64,000 nt of DNA from G965229605 sp965229605 (GTDB lineage: Bacteria > Pseudomonadota > Alphaproteobacteria > CBDDJK01), in NCBI GenBank assembly GCA_965229605.1, contig OZ245892.1, forward strand, positions 2,232,001 through 2,296,000. The letters run 5' to 3'. Position 1 is the stretch's first letter. The number at the start of each line of letters is the position of its first letter. A model generated the notes under the pieces. The model had not been told where the DNA came from and did not search any database. It saw only the letters and a list, made by a program, of their open reading frames with translations. Position numbers and translations under genes: made by a program. This document shows positions 11,530-18,098 of this stretch, piece by piece.

Positions 11530-12024
11530 TCCGGCAGCAATCGGGGCAGGTCCGGGGTCTTCTTCTTCCTCTTCAAACAAGCCATCCAGCCGGTCATCGG
11601 TACGCAGTTCATCCAGTTCTTCGCCCAGGATTTCGTCCAGGGTTCCGATATCGCCATAAAGCGCGCTGGTTGCCTGCATTGTGCTGTGATAGTTGAGCCA
11701 GAAGGTCTCATCGACGCTGAGGAAGTCCTGGGTTGCCGGGTCAAAGAATCTTGCGCCAAGCCAGTCGGTATTGACTTCCCACAAATAGACGCGTTCATCA
11801 TCGACATAGACTTCGCCGTTGACCGCGCCCAGCAGATAGCGGGTTCCTTCGATGGGATTGATGACATAAAGCTGCGAGCCTTCGCGGATCAGCAGTTCTT
11901 GCGCATCAAGCGAGATAAAAATCTGGCCAGCGTCTTCGACCAGCTGGGTGACATCTCGCCCGGCCATCACGTCTTGCGTGACATCGACCGGCGCGGCCCC
12001 GATTTCTAAGACATAAACCTGCAT
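1..12024 (-). CDS. Giant Ig-like-repeat surface protein / adhesin, N-terminal part (open at left edge)
   Basis: One reading frame runs without a stop from ATG at 12024 to base 1, giving at least 4008 codons; an in-frame TAG lies three codons upstream of the ATG. The N-terminus (MQVYVLEIGAAPVDV) has no signal peptide. Residues 1-150 form a non-repetitive head, followed by an acidic linker (EEEEEDPGP) and the short motif PIAAG at 161-165. From about residue 170 the protein is an array of roughly 107-residue domains. The recurring pattern is P.I.SP.., G.A.P...V.VTL.D..G, a G.W.IDL strand, L..GE.ITV.A.A.D.AGN.S, then an ID ending, which is a bacterial Ig-like fold. Asp-rich loops suggest Ca2+ binding. 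Known giant RTX/Bap/LapA-type adhesins lack an N-terminal signal and are exported by type I systems through a C-terminal signal; here the C-terminus and any exporter lie outside the window, so the adhesin role is inferred. Confidence 0.9.
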   Translation of the reverse strand, partial: MQVYVLEIGAAPVDVTQDVMAGRDVTQLVEDAGQIFISLDAQELLIREGSQLYVINPIEGTRYLLGAVNGEVYVDDERVYLWEVNTDWLGARFFDPATQDFLSVDETFWLNYHSTMQATSALYGDIGTLDEILGEELDELRTDDRLDGLFEEEEEDPGPAPIAAGIPVITSLDGYFNIAFQEDPVILGTATNADTVDITFTYEALDSETNEIIEVTESYQVDVTDDNWSLALPETSPILSLPDDTSVTIDLVATNIVGPVTNQLEYLVDYTPPPAPTVENAEDLGNDGWLIDVTPELTGSAEAGASVLVTLTDEDGDSATYITTADPDGDWKIDTEDQSYWLGGEVSFDEGESAEIYIISVDPAGNPSEEPADGFDPRTGTVDTIGASELVITSPVNGSAFSDPEIDIVGETDPNTTVVLTLADEDGNSEVHTVTADDTGVWRLEGDQWDGSILADENNDGEVLTVTATAYDQAGNQTGPVISEAAYGEPVASGEGEILTPKTGALLTDLDPVIAGLGEANTTYYVELSDNHGEAATYQITTDANGVWTVNLDNGGDVPVDSSSSIAFDESETMTIVLDNDADFSSPLDTHTAITFDLTPPDPPVITYPADTGGVTDATPVIEGSAEADALILVTLDDGVDKATYQVTADSSGNWSLDPDTTDPIGVDNGFGFNLGETATVSATATDEAGHVSEVSTITFDVLEVTEGIPVITLPDDGDTINSATPEIRGIADPGAIVLVTISDSNGEAATYRVGTGTNGEWALDIDTQSPSGFTPGFSIDHEETVTIEASSGSSGETKYADPVVVSVDTAIPSRPSIDTPSDNAFTQDDPLLSGTAEPLSTVTVVLSDDSGAETYVTTASATGEWQIDLETTTPTAGDITLSHGEKINMSATATDDAGNESPADVLAFTIDMVAPDEPVILSPSNGGGVTDTTPVIAGSAEAGSTITLTLSDDNSSETYHGITVNEDGNWTLDLDNGTALTGDVDVSASATDEAGNQSGQADSAFSIVTVENSVPEIITPANGSSINDATPVITGAADPNAIVNLTLSDGTFSGVYRTTADDQGNWQIDLDTDKTISGGIVLDNGETITATANAEDQDRNVSDNSALSFFTIDTIPPGSVQIDSPADNSTITNPDFEISGTADAETEIRVTLVESDTNERITYIITSDAIGGWKINLGGDDEPDFGLDEGEGFEIYATAYDLAGNQSPTATSAFNISPLDDNGAPQILVPENGDFSDNTPVISGIALPGEDVTVTLTDAEGQKLTEVVTADENGSWSLNIATPSVTDPDTEFDLEHGQVISVSAKANGYITSGLSATPDPLEFTIDSVLPDIPIINDPRDGADLNEAPEQISGSVTDDASTVRVVLTDEENNSVTYRTEVNSQGNWKIDFATDLPEDDPNSGNPVEPLVFDEDGEFRVQANAIDQAGNFSLAATSSFDVDQTNPDAPVITSPQDDTYSVEEFTVEGTSSEEGGEVKLTVSDDQGNIKVYSTTVINGKWSIDVESQDVGGIPGAGEDVTLTATVIDEAGNVSDPSATHRLDIVESLTTPVILSPENDGTIGESTVISGTGTPFINEVMLVLEDPDGNKWIYYADVNLEDESYYWEVDLATAVVEGTTSFDGGERITVTAYNVDIGETTNPDDYDRIELETDLDAPFPPIIEEPGYGAGVNGTELPDIEGTSEPDSLVELVLTDTVEEISSTFYVTADAGGDWSLDSSSVELDFDLNDDDDLTITAIAIDPANNRSDPASQPLYVRLVENGVPELSYPEDNSFLSDDELFPVLHGVADPGATVYVTVNDGSDDSIVYIVTANSSGQWTVDMSEAIGTGSFDGFEDGDNVSVTLQANNGDGNLIDGKQDYSFTVDITEPDPPDILTPSNDYYSHEAGITGSSEAYATLLVTLSDGEYFATYSVQADASGNWSLNATVDAYEGTLDLETGETVTVQASATDRAGNISGYDEESYTVDLIPPYDPVLDRPDGTIGIAAPVLYGTGDPESTVVIILYDDDGEGPVTYEVVPEADGTWSFDLSDEPTFDFVDDGDRIAVDLYAYDIAGNTSETYFGGYIYSYDASLLSISYPADGSFVPDEDGDGKVPTYVTGVADEGETVTLVITDGSFTGTYQVVADENRKWVFDISDPDNFVLVDGGGPTFDDGETITVTASIETNNGTLETVSVFTIDMTPPPEPVITSPAQDDWIPDLTPSIEGTAEPEGFVILVLHDVDDDETVTVTTSVDVNGNWSINTEGTAAYDLFEDGDLVEVTATAMDRAGNQSGTSDNVSFTLSHFTPGQPTIIEPSGDFDDETPYLSGLGDPGREVTIWLEDNDGDRATYVVTAANNGRWELDFDPAANPDDYRVSSSRISIDEGDVVTATAVIANDTGGVNASDPKVFTVDTTGPDAPGIDEPVAGDVSDQDPVLGTGSEEGSIIRLTVSEGDAQAIFTAEVVGGNWAIDIWSEEPVSGDTSFLEDGGDVTLEARAYDAAGNESDPTIVLVNYDTDVPEKPTIAEPTDGDVIATDEPILSGTAVGSDYVEIILDDSPDGKSTYTVDVTDGTWILDFTDLPTSLSGDPFTVDDDDPVRVEVVGYDSSSGNGSEASDVVIFTYDIDLDVPAYITSPADGTVIDPNRDGLLVEGTGPAGGTIILEVWDGTGFADPITVDVDGGGLWSYYIEDDSQLSASTFVDGDNARLSIIGATDKDGNDLQRDIDYNPTQLFFPVDLDAPKAPTIEVPSSPYVNDLGPEISGSAEENSLVLVTITDDDATAATYEVLTDNNGDWVLDTDDQNSYQNVTGDLLFDDGDKLTITATASDALNHTSDPSTPVETTIYSFTGTAPEIIEPSDLETIGNNTTISGFAPAGDQVYLTLTDSNDGESEVVTLITDGTGYWSYDLDASAFDPNNDGFGLVHADDLVLQVSSQASGRPVETGNTVNLTMDLQGPATPTITTPEAQDYITEDPLIITGSADADSILWVTLSDSDDNTIYQVTADNNGDWSIDVENDTPENTPLTLSDSDPLTITAIAYDEYDNRSPGNASETYSVDILTPDAPVLTNPVDGQVLGVLDPLLEGTSEPDSIVYITLADDDGDSMVKTLTANTAGNWSLDLDDTGADAITFANDLDFFTITLTAEDAAGHVSDPSSPFIFQVTQPAAPEITAPASGEFVPDDVVIEGTGEPNTTIYVTINDGGATGTVGNGIGTYEVTPDQNGYWSLDFGTNPPPSATYGDNITLEDMEELDIEVSDTAGGSASDSIRVTVDSSDPPQPVIEVPSAAQPFADETPVISGTAPEAEYVILTLEDTTGGGTEEIRVDVDSSGNWSIDLEGETFTSGFSLDANDYINVTAQSYDAAGNQSPISDTVSFRIIDPAESVILQPADQGYENDSTPTIIGYSTAPNTTVYVTVDDGQGYAATYEVQADGSGVWSVTVGSDADDPGNVATPIAADTDFDLDDEEVVTVNAGSQDSAGTLIYANPVTFTIDQTPPDQLIITSPADQAVTADITPVIIGDSAEAGATIYVTLFDDDTSGDHGGVTYRTQVTDAGIWSLDTETATVVDGDPDILADDGSIRVDARQVDLAGNEGPGTDRPFSQFIIDTTPPPPPVIDPPENGYDLIGDEYPIITGTAKAGNIIYLTITGFDDIGNQELGVYTTIVTDSFGNWTIDAFDDRVLGSTLVITHDELLTVTARATNDVGESSSLTSPVTWTADLVIDALTLTIDEEDRDPDIQGDPFTITATAGLSGTTEEYSTIRITVSDGVEGGLTTFTTTSDENGSWTLELADVQNELDIDHADQLTVHASATDRAENVANLGPFTWTVDELASPITLSIDDEDRAYDIGDPAFSINATAGLSGSTETDAIVRITVDDGNQSAVFTTTSDAITGSWTLELADVTGLDIDHEETLSITSSVTDILGNQTNQDFGIWTVDSVAELTIPTVDAESRNPLTGTVYTIGSTPGLYGSTEKNATIRLTVSDQSGEQTTYTTQADQYGTWTLQLQTVENELTIDHADELTVIASTTDLVGNV

Positions 12025-12776
12025 ATTGAACTATTTCAAACTTGCCTAAATCCTCTTTGACCCTTTGCTTTCGGTTCTTCTGAACCTGTCCCGTATCCGG
12101 GGATATCCACCAACTTCAAGAAGCGTTTTATGCGCGCGCTTCGACCAGATATCAGGCTTAACCAGACATCTGGTTACTTGATCGCATAAAAGGTGCCATC
12201 ACCATCAATTTTGATGTTTATTTGGGGGATATTTGCCGAAAATCGGTCAATGGACGCTTCTTCTGCTACGCCTCAGGTTTTTCCGGCAGAATGGAGTATA
12301 GCAAAATTACAAAAAAAATCAATCTTTAATCTTACTTTGGCCTTCGCGGGGCAGTAATATTTAAAGTTTTGAAATAAAAGAGGAAATCGGGCTTTTTTTG
12401 GGCGATTTTTGCGGCCTGTGGAAAAGTGTGAATTTTTATGCGCCGTCTGTGCGTTTTGTCACAGTTTGTGCGGGGTTCAGGGCTATTTGCCCTGCCTATA
12501 ATGCGCATCCCTGGGCGGCGGTGCTGGGTCGAAAGAGACCAAAAACACATCTAAAAGCGGTAAAATTCCAGCCATCAGAAGCCGAAAACCCCCCCGACCT
12601 GAGGACCCTTTTTTCGGGCTTCAAAATTTGCAAAAAGTAGGTTTAAAGAATATTAAACTATATATAAAAACTATTTTAATCTGTTTTAAGCCTATTTTGT
12701 TGTTTTCAAATAATTATCGCCCGTACGAGCTGACAGCTGCCATGTTTGGTCTGTTGTATAAATCCTCTCTCATTGT
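12025..12776. other. Intergenic stretch between the giant gene and the transposase remnant
   Basis: About 750 bp with no convincing gene. It contains the long leader of the giant gene and an AT-rich portion at about 12300-12720 with runs of A and T. Short open frames here lack family resemblance and good start sites. Around 12185-12285 on the minus strand a short start-less frame ends in KIDGDGTFYAIK followed by a stop. It could be the tail of a lost gene or chance. Confidence 0.6.
12295..12322 (-). promoter_or_regulatory. Candidate sigma70-type promoter upstream of the giant gene
   Basis: Reading the minus strand, TTGATT (12322-12317) is followed after 16 nt by TATACT (12300-12295). It faces the giant gene and would give a leader of about 265 nt before the ATG at 12024. 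No closer promoter of similar quality was seen. Inference from consensus match only. Confidence 0.45.
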
Positions 12777-13590
12777 TCAGTTCATCCGTTCGACGCCGCC
12801 GTTTTTCTGTGGGCTTTTGGGAGGCAGAACATAGAACGGGATTTCCTTTTCCTTACATGCGTCTTCAAAGAGACTCATGAACTCAGAGCCCCCAACGACT
12901 TGAATTGATCGTATCGGGAAGCCTGGCGCGCCTTGTAATTCATCAAGAAGCTTTACAAAGGATTTAGCTGTGGCCCTGACATAGGGTTGGTCATATAGCT
13001 GGGCATGGACGGATTTGGTATGAGTCCCAAGCCTGAAAGTGCTTTACACCGATCTGGTTGATGGTGATGTGTCTATCTGGCATTTGATCAATCTGGACCA
13101 TACCCCCTGGCTGCTTGGGACGTAGATCATAGGTCCAGCGTTTGGCGTGTTTGTCGAACTTTTGTTTGCGCCTTGTATTGCGTGCAGCTGCATATTTTCG
13201 GATTAAGCCTTGTTCCATAAGGGCTTTGAGTATCCGTCCGATGGTGCTTTCGCTGACTGTGATGGCGTGATCACGCACGAGAATGGCATGGATTTTAGCT
13301 TTTCCATATGTTGGATGCGCCCGACGCAGGGTCAGGACAAGAGCGCGCATATCACTTGAAACCGCGCTTTTACGTAAGGTTTTAGGGCGTGATGAATGGC
13401 TTGTAGCCCTTTGATGCCGTAGCGTTTCAATGCGGTCTTGCGCCGGTAATAGGTGGCACGAAGATACCTGTGATGGTAGAAATCTCGCCATCAGAAACGC
13501 CATGGGTTTTAAAGCATTCCCAATCCTTTAATATTTTGCGCTGCGCAGTGGTGGCCTCATCAACAGCTGATTTTCAGAATACAAACTTAG
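12777..13590 (-). pseudogene. Decayed DDE (rve-type, IS481/IS3-like) transposase
   Basis: Pieces of an integrase-core transposase occur in successive frames. The N-terminal helix-turn-helix part (ATTAQRKILKDWECF, then a shifted frame with YYRRKTALKRYG) begins at about 13590. The central part (HPTYGKAKIHAIL, then MVQIDQM and VKHFQAWD) lies at about 13390-13020. After a further frameshift near 13020, the C-terminal core IQVVGGSEF and KNGGVERMN runs to a stop at 12777. Family members normally have IQVDGGSEF, so a catalytic Asp is replaced by Val. At least three frame breaks plus that change mean the copy is dead. No intact terminal inverted repeats were identified. The fragment starts immediately after the stop of the AsnC-type gene. 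Confidence 0.8.
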
Positions 13591-14057
13591 CGCGGCTCAA
13601 CCAGCTGACTATGGGTCCGGTCAAAATGATTCATCAGAATATGCAAGGTTGTGACATCCTGAACACCCGGAATATTCTCCAGCTGCTGGCGCAGATGGGC
13701 CATCCGCTCCATGCTTTCAAGCTCGGTGAAAAGGATCATATCCACCTCGCCCGTGATCGATTGACTTTTTGTAATTTCACCAATGCCCTCAATGGCTTGC
13801 GCAACCATGGCGCAGGTTCTGCCATGGGCCAGCTTGATCAGAAAATAAGCACTGAGTGGTGAAAAACTGCTCTGCTTCCCGGTTTCAATCACCGTGAAAC
13901 CTCGGATAACATCCAGCTTTTCCAGCTTGGCAATCCGATCATAAATCACCGCACGGCTGCGTCCGACGGAACTTGCAATCTGCGAAATAGACCGCCGGGC
14001 ATTATCCCGCAAAAGCGCAACAATCTTGCGGTCAATATGGTCAAGTTTTTCTGCCAT
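13587..14057 (-). CDS. Lrp/AsnC family transcriptional regulator
   Basis: 156 aa, the usual length of the family. Residues 4-60 form the AsnC-type winged helix-turn-helix (DHIDRKIVALLRDNARRS, then SVGRSRAVIYDRIAKLEKLDVIRGF). Residues about 65-150 form the RAM/AsnC ligand-binding domain, including ITGEVDMILFTELES and a LENIPGVQDVTTLHIL stretch. Members sense amino acids or related metabolites and bind DNA as dimers or octamers; the ligand and targets here are unknown. It lies downstream of mfd on the same strand after a 135-bp gap that contains its own candidate promoter, so it is probably a separate unit. The transposase remnant abuts its stop codon, so any downstream terminator may have been lost. 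Confidence 0.9.
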   Translation of the reverse strand: MAEKLDHIDRKIVALLRDNARRSISQIASSVGRSRAVIYDRIAKLEKLDVIRGFTVIETGKQSSFSPLSAYFLIKLAHGRTCAMVAQAIEGIGEITKSQSITGEVDMILFTELESMERMAHLRQQLENIPGVQDVTTLHILMNHFDRTHSQLVEPR

Positions 14058-14108
14058 CGGTTATTATACGATTTTCGCGTGTCTATGATGATTTTTGCCC
14101 GATATACA

Positions 14109-14137
14109 TAAATAACAAATTGCTTTTGATTTTTCAA
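14109..14137 (-). promoter_or_regulatory. Candidate promoter of the AsnC-type regulator
   Basis: On the minus strand TTGAAA (14137-14132) is followed after 17 nt by TATTTA (14114-14109), about 50 bp before the ATG at 14057. The surrounding sequence is AT-rich. Autoregulatory binding, common in this family, would be expected here but no operator can be read with confidence. Confidence 0.4.
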
Positions 14138-14192
14138 ATTCTATTTGGACTAAAGCCCGATTAGCCAGAGGTTCATAGGATTTTCACCTTAT

Positions 14193-17100
14193 TTATCCTT
14201 GTGCTGGTATTTTTGTGCCATTTATTTTTGTGTTGGCCATTTTCGCAAGAGCCGAGGCCAGCCTTCCCGCTCCGTCAAGGCGGCGGGCCTTGTCCTTCCA
14301 GTCGCGGGTGATTGCTAGGCGATGATCGGGGCGCAGTTTTGCCGCCGGGGCCAGTTTGCCGATATATTCAACCAGCTTTTCGGGTCGGGCAAAGCGGTTG
14401 CCTCGAAAATTGATGAGGGCTCCTTTGGGACCGGCTTCAAGGCGTTCCACCCCGGCCTGTTTGCAGTCAATCTTGATACGCATCACGGCTAAAAGAGTGC
14501 GTGTCGCTTCTGGAGGCGGGCCAAAACGATCCGTTAATTCTGCGAGGAACTGGTCGATTTCAGCTTTGTTTGTGACATCTGCCAACCGGCGATAAAATCC
14601 CATGCGCACCGGCAGGTCCGGGATATAGTCTTCTGGCAGCATAACCGGCAGTCCTAGCGAAATAACCGGTGACCATTGATCAGGAATAGTCTCTGGCGCG
14701 CCGTCTTTTTGTTCGTGCCGCAGCATGGCAATCGCTTCTTCAAGCATGCGTTGATAGAGCTCAACGCCAATCTCGCGAATATGGCCGGATTGTTCGTCGC
14801 CTAAAAGGTTGCCTGCCCCGCGGATATCGAGATCATGGCTGGCGAGTGTGAAACCGGCCCCCAGTCCTTCAAGTCGTTGCATAGCCTCCAGGCGCCGGGT
14901 TGCCACCTGGCCCAGCAGGCGTCTTTTATCATAGACAAAATAGCAATAGGCCCGCAGCTTTCCGCGTCCAACCCGCCCGCGTAGCTGATAAAGCTGTGCC
15001 AGTCCAAAGCGGTCTGCGCGATGGACGATCATGGTATTGGCATTTGGGATATCCAGGCCGCTTTCGACGATATTGGTTGAAAGCAGGATATCGTAGCGAC
15101 CGGCGATAAAATCGCCCATAATCTGCTCGAGTTCTTGCGGAGGCATTTGCCCATGGGCAACGGCAAGCCTGGCATCGGGGGCGAGGTGATTTTTGATGCG
15201 CTGGTAGAGATCGTCGATATCAGCGATGCGCGGGGTGACATAGAAGATTTGCCCGCCGCGGTAGCGTTCCCTTCGGATAGCCTCTTTGAGCATCAGTTGG
15301 TCATATGGCAGGACGAAGCTTCGCACGGCCATTCGGTCGACTGGCGGCGTGGCAATGATGCTAAGGTCGCGCACGCCATTTAGGGCCATTTGCAGGGTGC
15401 GCGGAATAGGCGTTGCGGTCATGGAGAGGATATGGACGTTTCCGGCCAGTTCTTTGAGTCGTTCTTTTTGCCGGACACCAAAGTGCTGTTCTTCGTCGAT
15501 AATCACCAGCCCGAGGTTTTTGAAGGAGAGGCTTTTGGCCAAAAGCCCATGAGTGCCGATGACGATATCGACTCGTCCTTCGGCCAGAGACTGTCTGGTC
15601 TGTTTTTGCTGTGCAGCCGGAACCAGGCGTGACAAGGCCCCGATTTCAAGCCCGGTATCTTCAAAACGGTCTTTAAAGGTTTGATAGTGCTGTCTGGCCA
15701 GCAGCGTGGTCGGGGTGAGGACCGCGACCTGTTTTCCGCTCATGGCAACCAGAAAGGCGGCCCGCAGGGCAACTTCGGTTTTGCCATAGCCAACATCTCC
15801 GCAGATCAGCCGATCCATTGACCGGCCTGATGAAAGATCAGAGGCCAAATCCTCAATCGCCTGAAGCTGATCATCGGTTTCATTAAAGCCAAAACCGGCA
15901 CAAAACTGGTCCCATAGCCCGTCTGGACGGGTGGCAATTTCGCCTGCGCGTAGTGTGCGTTCAGCTGCCATGCGGATGAGTTTTTCAGCAATATCCTTGA
16001 TCCGGTCCTTGCTGCGGGCTTTGCGTGATTGCCAGGCCGCTGCCCCCAACCGGTCGAGTTCGGCCTCCACCCCGCTGGCTCCAAAGCGGCTGAGCAGTTC
16101 CAGGTTTTCGACCGGCAAATAGAGACGATCATCATCGGCATAGACAAGGCGCAGGCAGTCATGCGGCGCATCGCCGACTTCAATCCGGCTTAATCCGTCA
16201 AAGCGACCAATGCCATGATCAATATGGACCACCAGATCGCCGGGGCTAAGGGCGGTCAGTTCGCTCAAGAATTCATTGCCCCGACGGCGGCGCGGGGGTG
16301 GGCGGCTTAATCGTTCGCCAAGCAAATCCTCTTCGCCCAGAAAAACCAGATCCGGCGCGGCAAAACCTTTTGCAAAAGGCACCACCGCCATCCCGACAAG
16401 CCGGGTTGTTTTGCTGATTTCCGGTTTCGTAACGGGAGCGATAAAATCAGAGGCTTCAGACAAATTACGCGTGACAATATCTTTTTCCTGCAACAGTATA
16501 TTTAATCGCTCGCGTGCGCCAGTTGAATGGGCCGCAATCAGGATTGGCCGCGTATCATTTTCCAGCAGATGTTCAAAAGCGGCCAGCCGTCTGGCCCGCA
16601 GGGATGGCGCGCTATCTGATGTTTTTAAGGAAAGAGCTGGCAAGGAAAGAGCCTGTTCAGCCTGATGCCCCTTTAAGTCTTTTAGCACAGAGTCTATATC
16701 TTGCGGGCTGGAGTCCGGTGCCGAAAAGGGTGAAACTTCAATGCATTTTGATCCTTCCAACAAGGACTCCCAGTGCTTTTCATCCAGATAATGAAATTCT
16801 GGTGGCAAGGGGTGATAGAAATCCTCTTCACGGTTGCGAGCCCCGGGTTTATCGGGCAGGGCGGCAAGCCGGGCCTGGTAGTGATCCTCGACCATTTTCA
16901 GCCGGTCTGCAATCGCGACCCTGCCCCCGTCGTCCAGCAGAGTGATTTTAAGCCCGGTCAGATAGTCGCCCAGATCAACCATACGTTCATGAAAAAGCGG
17001 CAGCCAATGTTCAAGGCCGGGAATCCGCCGTCGCTCGCTGGCAGCATGAAAGATACTATCGTGATCGGTGGCCCCGCCAAACAGGTCACGATAGCCTTTG

Positions 17101-17789
17101 CGAAACCGCTCGAGTGCCGGGTCTGAAAATGTGAACTCATTGATCGGGATCAGGCTGAAGTGATCCAGCTGGTCGCGGCTGAGCTGGTCAGCTGGGTCAA
17201 AGGTGCGAATACGTTCGATTTCATCGCCAAACAGGTCGAGCCGCACGGGCTGTTCAGCCCCGGGCGGGAAGATATCAAGAATAGACCCGCGCACGGCATA
17301 GTCGCCGGGTTCGCGAACAGTGGCGGTGCGCAGATAGCCTGATTCAACCAGATGGCTGGTAAAGGCCGTACTGTCAAAGCGGTGACCGATGGTAAAATGA
17401 TGGGCGAGGCCAGACAGCCAGTCCGGCGGCGGCAGCTTTTGCCCGGCCGCAGCGACACTGGTATAGATCACCAGCGGATTTTCAGGCAGACTGGAGCTTT
17501 GCTTTCTGGTGTGAAGCTGTGCGAGCGTTGACAGCCGGGTGGATAGGATCGCTGGATGCGGAGACGTCCGGTCATACGGCAGGCAATCCCAGGCTGGAAA
17601 GGTCAGAATATGGTGGTGGGGATAGAAGAAGCGGTGCAGCGCGGCGGCAGCTTCCATGCGCGGTCCATCGCGGGCAATATAAAGTGCGCTAACCGCTTTT
17701 CCCTGTGAGTCCTTTTGATGATCCTCAAGCTGTTTTGCAAGAGTCAGAACATCAAGGCCAAACGGGGCATTGATCCAGTTTTCACGCAT
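14193..17789 (-). CDS. mfd: Transcription-repair coupling factor Mfd
   Basis: 1198 aa, full family length. The N-terminal UvrB-homology region carries GDYAVRGSILDIFPPG at about 160-175. The RNA-polymerase-interacting CarD-like module (LVVHIDHGIGRFDGL) lies near residue 515-545. The superfamily 2 motor has Walker A GDVGYGKT near residue 660 and Walker B DEEQHFG near 762, followed by SMTATPIPRTLQ and the helicase C domain with RGRVGRG. A TRCF C-terminal domain ends the protein. Mfd displaces RNA polymerase stalled at template-strand lesions and recruits UvrA. The start overlaps the stop of sdhE (TGATG), so the two are translationally coupled. Confidence 0.98.
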   Translation of the reverse strand: MRENWINAPFGLDVLTLAKQLEDHQKDSQGKAVSALYIARDGPRMEAAAALHRFFYPHHHILTFPAWDCLPYDRTSPHPAILSTRLSTLAQLHTRKQSSSLPENPLVIYTSVAAAGQKLPPPDWLSGLAHHFTIGHRFDSTAFTSHLVESGYLRTATVREPGDYAVRGSILDIFPPGAEQPVRLDLFGDEIERIRTFDPADQLSRDQLDHFSLIPINEFTFSDPALERFRKGYRDLFGGATDHDSIFHAASERRRIPGLEHWLPLFHERMVDLGDYLTGLKITLLDDGGRVAIADRLKMVEDHYQARLAALPDKPGARNREEDFYHPLPPEFHYLDEKHWESLLEGSKCIEVSPFSAPDSSPQDIDSVLKDLKGHQAEQALSLPALSLKTSDSAPSLRARRLAAFEHLLENDTRPILIAAHSTGARERLNILLQEKDIVTRNLSEASDFIAPVTKPEISKTTRLVGMAVVPFAKGFAAPDLVFLGEEDLLGERLSRPPPRRRRGNEFLSELTALSPGDLVVHIDHGIGRFDGLSRIEVGDAPHDCLRLVYADDDRLYLPVENLELLSRFGASGVEAELDRLGAAAWQSRKARSKDRIKDIAEKLIRMAAERTLRAGEIATRPDGLWDQFCAGFGFNETDDQLQAIEDLASDLSSGRSMDRLICGDVGYGKTEVALRAAFLVAMSGKQVAVLTPTTLLARQHYQTFKDRFEDTGLEIGALSRLVPAAQQKQTRQSLAEGRVDIVIGTHGLLAKSLSFKNLGLVIIDEEQHFGVRQKERLKELAGNVHILSMTATPIPRTLQMALNGVRDLSIIATPPVDRMAVRSFVLPYDQLMLKEAIRRERYRGGQIFYVTPRIADIDDLYQRIKNHLAPDARLAVAHGQMPPQELEQIMGDFIAGRYDILLSTNIVESGLDIPNANTMIVHRADRFGLAQLYQLRGRVGRGKLRAYCYFVYDKRRLLGQVATRRLEAMQRLEGLGAGFTLASHDLDIRGAGNLLGDEQSGHIREIGVELYQRMLEEAIAMLRHEQKDGAPETIPDQWSPVISLGLPVMLPEDYIPDLPVRMGFYRRLADVTNKAEIDQFLAELTDRFGPPPEATRTLLAVMRIKIDCKQAGVERLEAGPKGALINFRGNRFARPEKLVEYIGKLAPAAKLRPDHRLAITRDWKDKARRLDGAGRLASALAKMANTKINGTKIPAQG

Positions 17790-18085
17790 CAGCTGCCTGT
17801 ATCTGCGGGCCGGGCAGGAACCGCGCCGCCGGTTTCAACAAAGTGGCGGATTTCAACAATCAATTTATAATCCGGGTCATCAGGCGGAATGTCAGCAGCC
17901 CCCACCAGCCAGGGATAAAGGTCACGGTCTGGCCGCAGCAACAACCGTTTAAAAAGGTCAAGCTCTGCGGGCGTCATGGTTTCCAGATGCTGGTCGGCAA
18001 AGCGGCCCAGAATCAAATCAATTTCCCGAAAGCCACGCCGCCAGGCCAGAATATGCAAGCGGCGGCGTTGTGCATCAAGCGGCAT
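17789..18085 (-). CDS. sdhE: SdhE, FAD assembly factor for succinate dehydrogenase (Sdh5/YgfY family)
   Basis: 98 aa counted from the ATG at 18085 (MPLDAQRRRLHILAWRRG). The family signature is clear: RRGFREIDLILGRFADQH, an acidic ELDLF turn and LLRPDRDLYPWLVG. SdhE promotes covalent attachment of FAD to SdhA. The open frame extends upstream into the adjoining MITE, which would add MTRAERMNLMGPDPNTPE. I prefer the internal ATG because the extra residues come from the mobile element and because the element's own promoter would start transcription downstream of those ATGs. No good Shine-Dalgarno site precedes 18085, so a MITE-derived start remains possible. The gene overlaps mfd by one base. Confidence 0.9.
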   Translation of the reverse strand: MPLDAQRRRLHILAWRRGFREIDLILGRFADQHLETMTPAELDLFKRLLLRPDRDLYPWLVGAADIPPDDPDYKLIVEIRHFVETGGAVPARPADTGS

Positions 18086-18098
18086 TTCTGGCGTATTA

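Noticed and set aside
12185..12285. Start-less frame ending KIDGDGTFYAIK in the giant gene's leader
   Set aside because: Too short, preceded by a stop and without an initiation codon. It may be a remnant but cannot be supported as a gene.
12332..12640. Short frames on both strands in the AT-rich spacer
   Set aside because: No ribosome-binding sites, no family resemblance, and composition unlike neighbouring genes.
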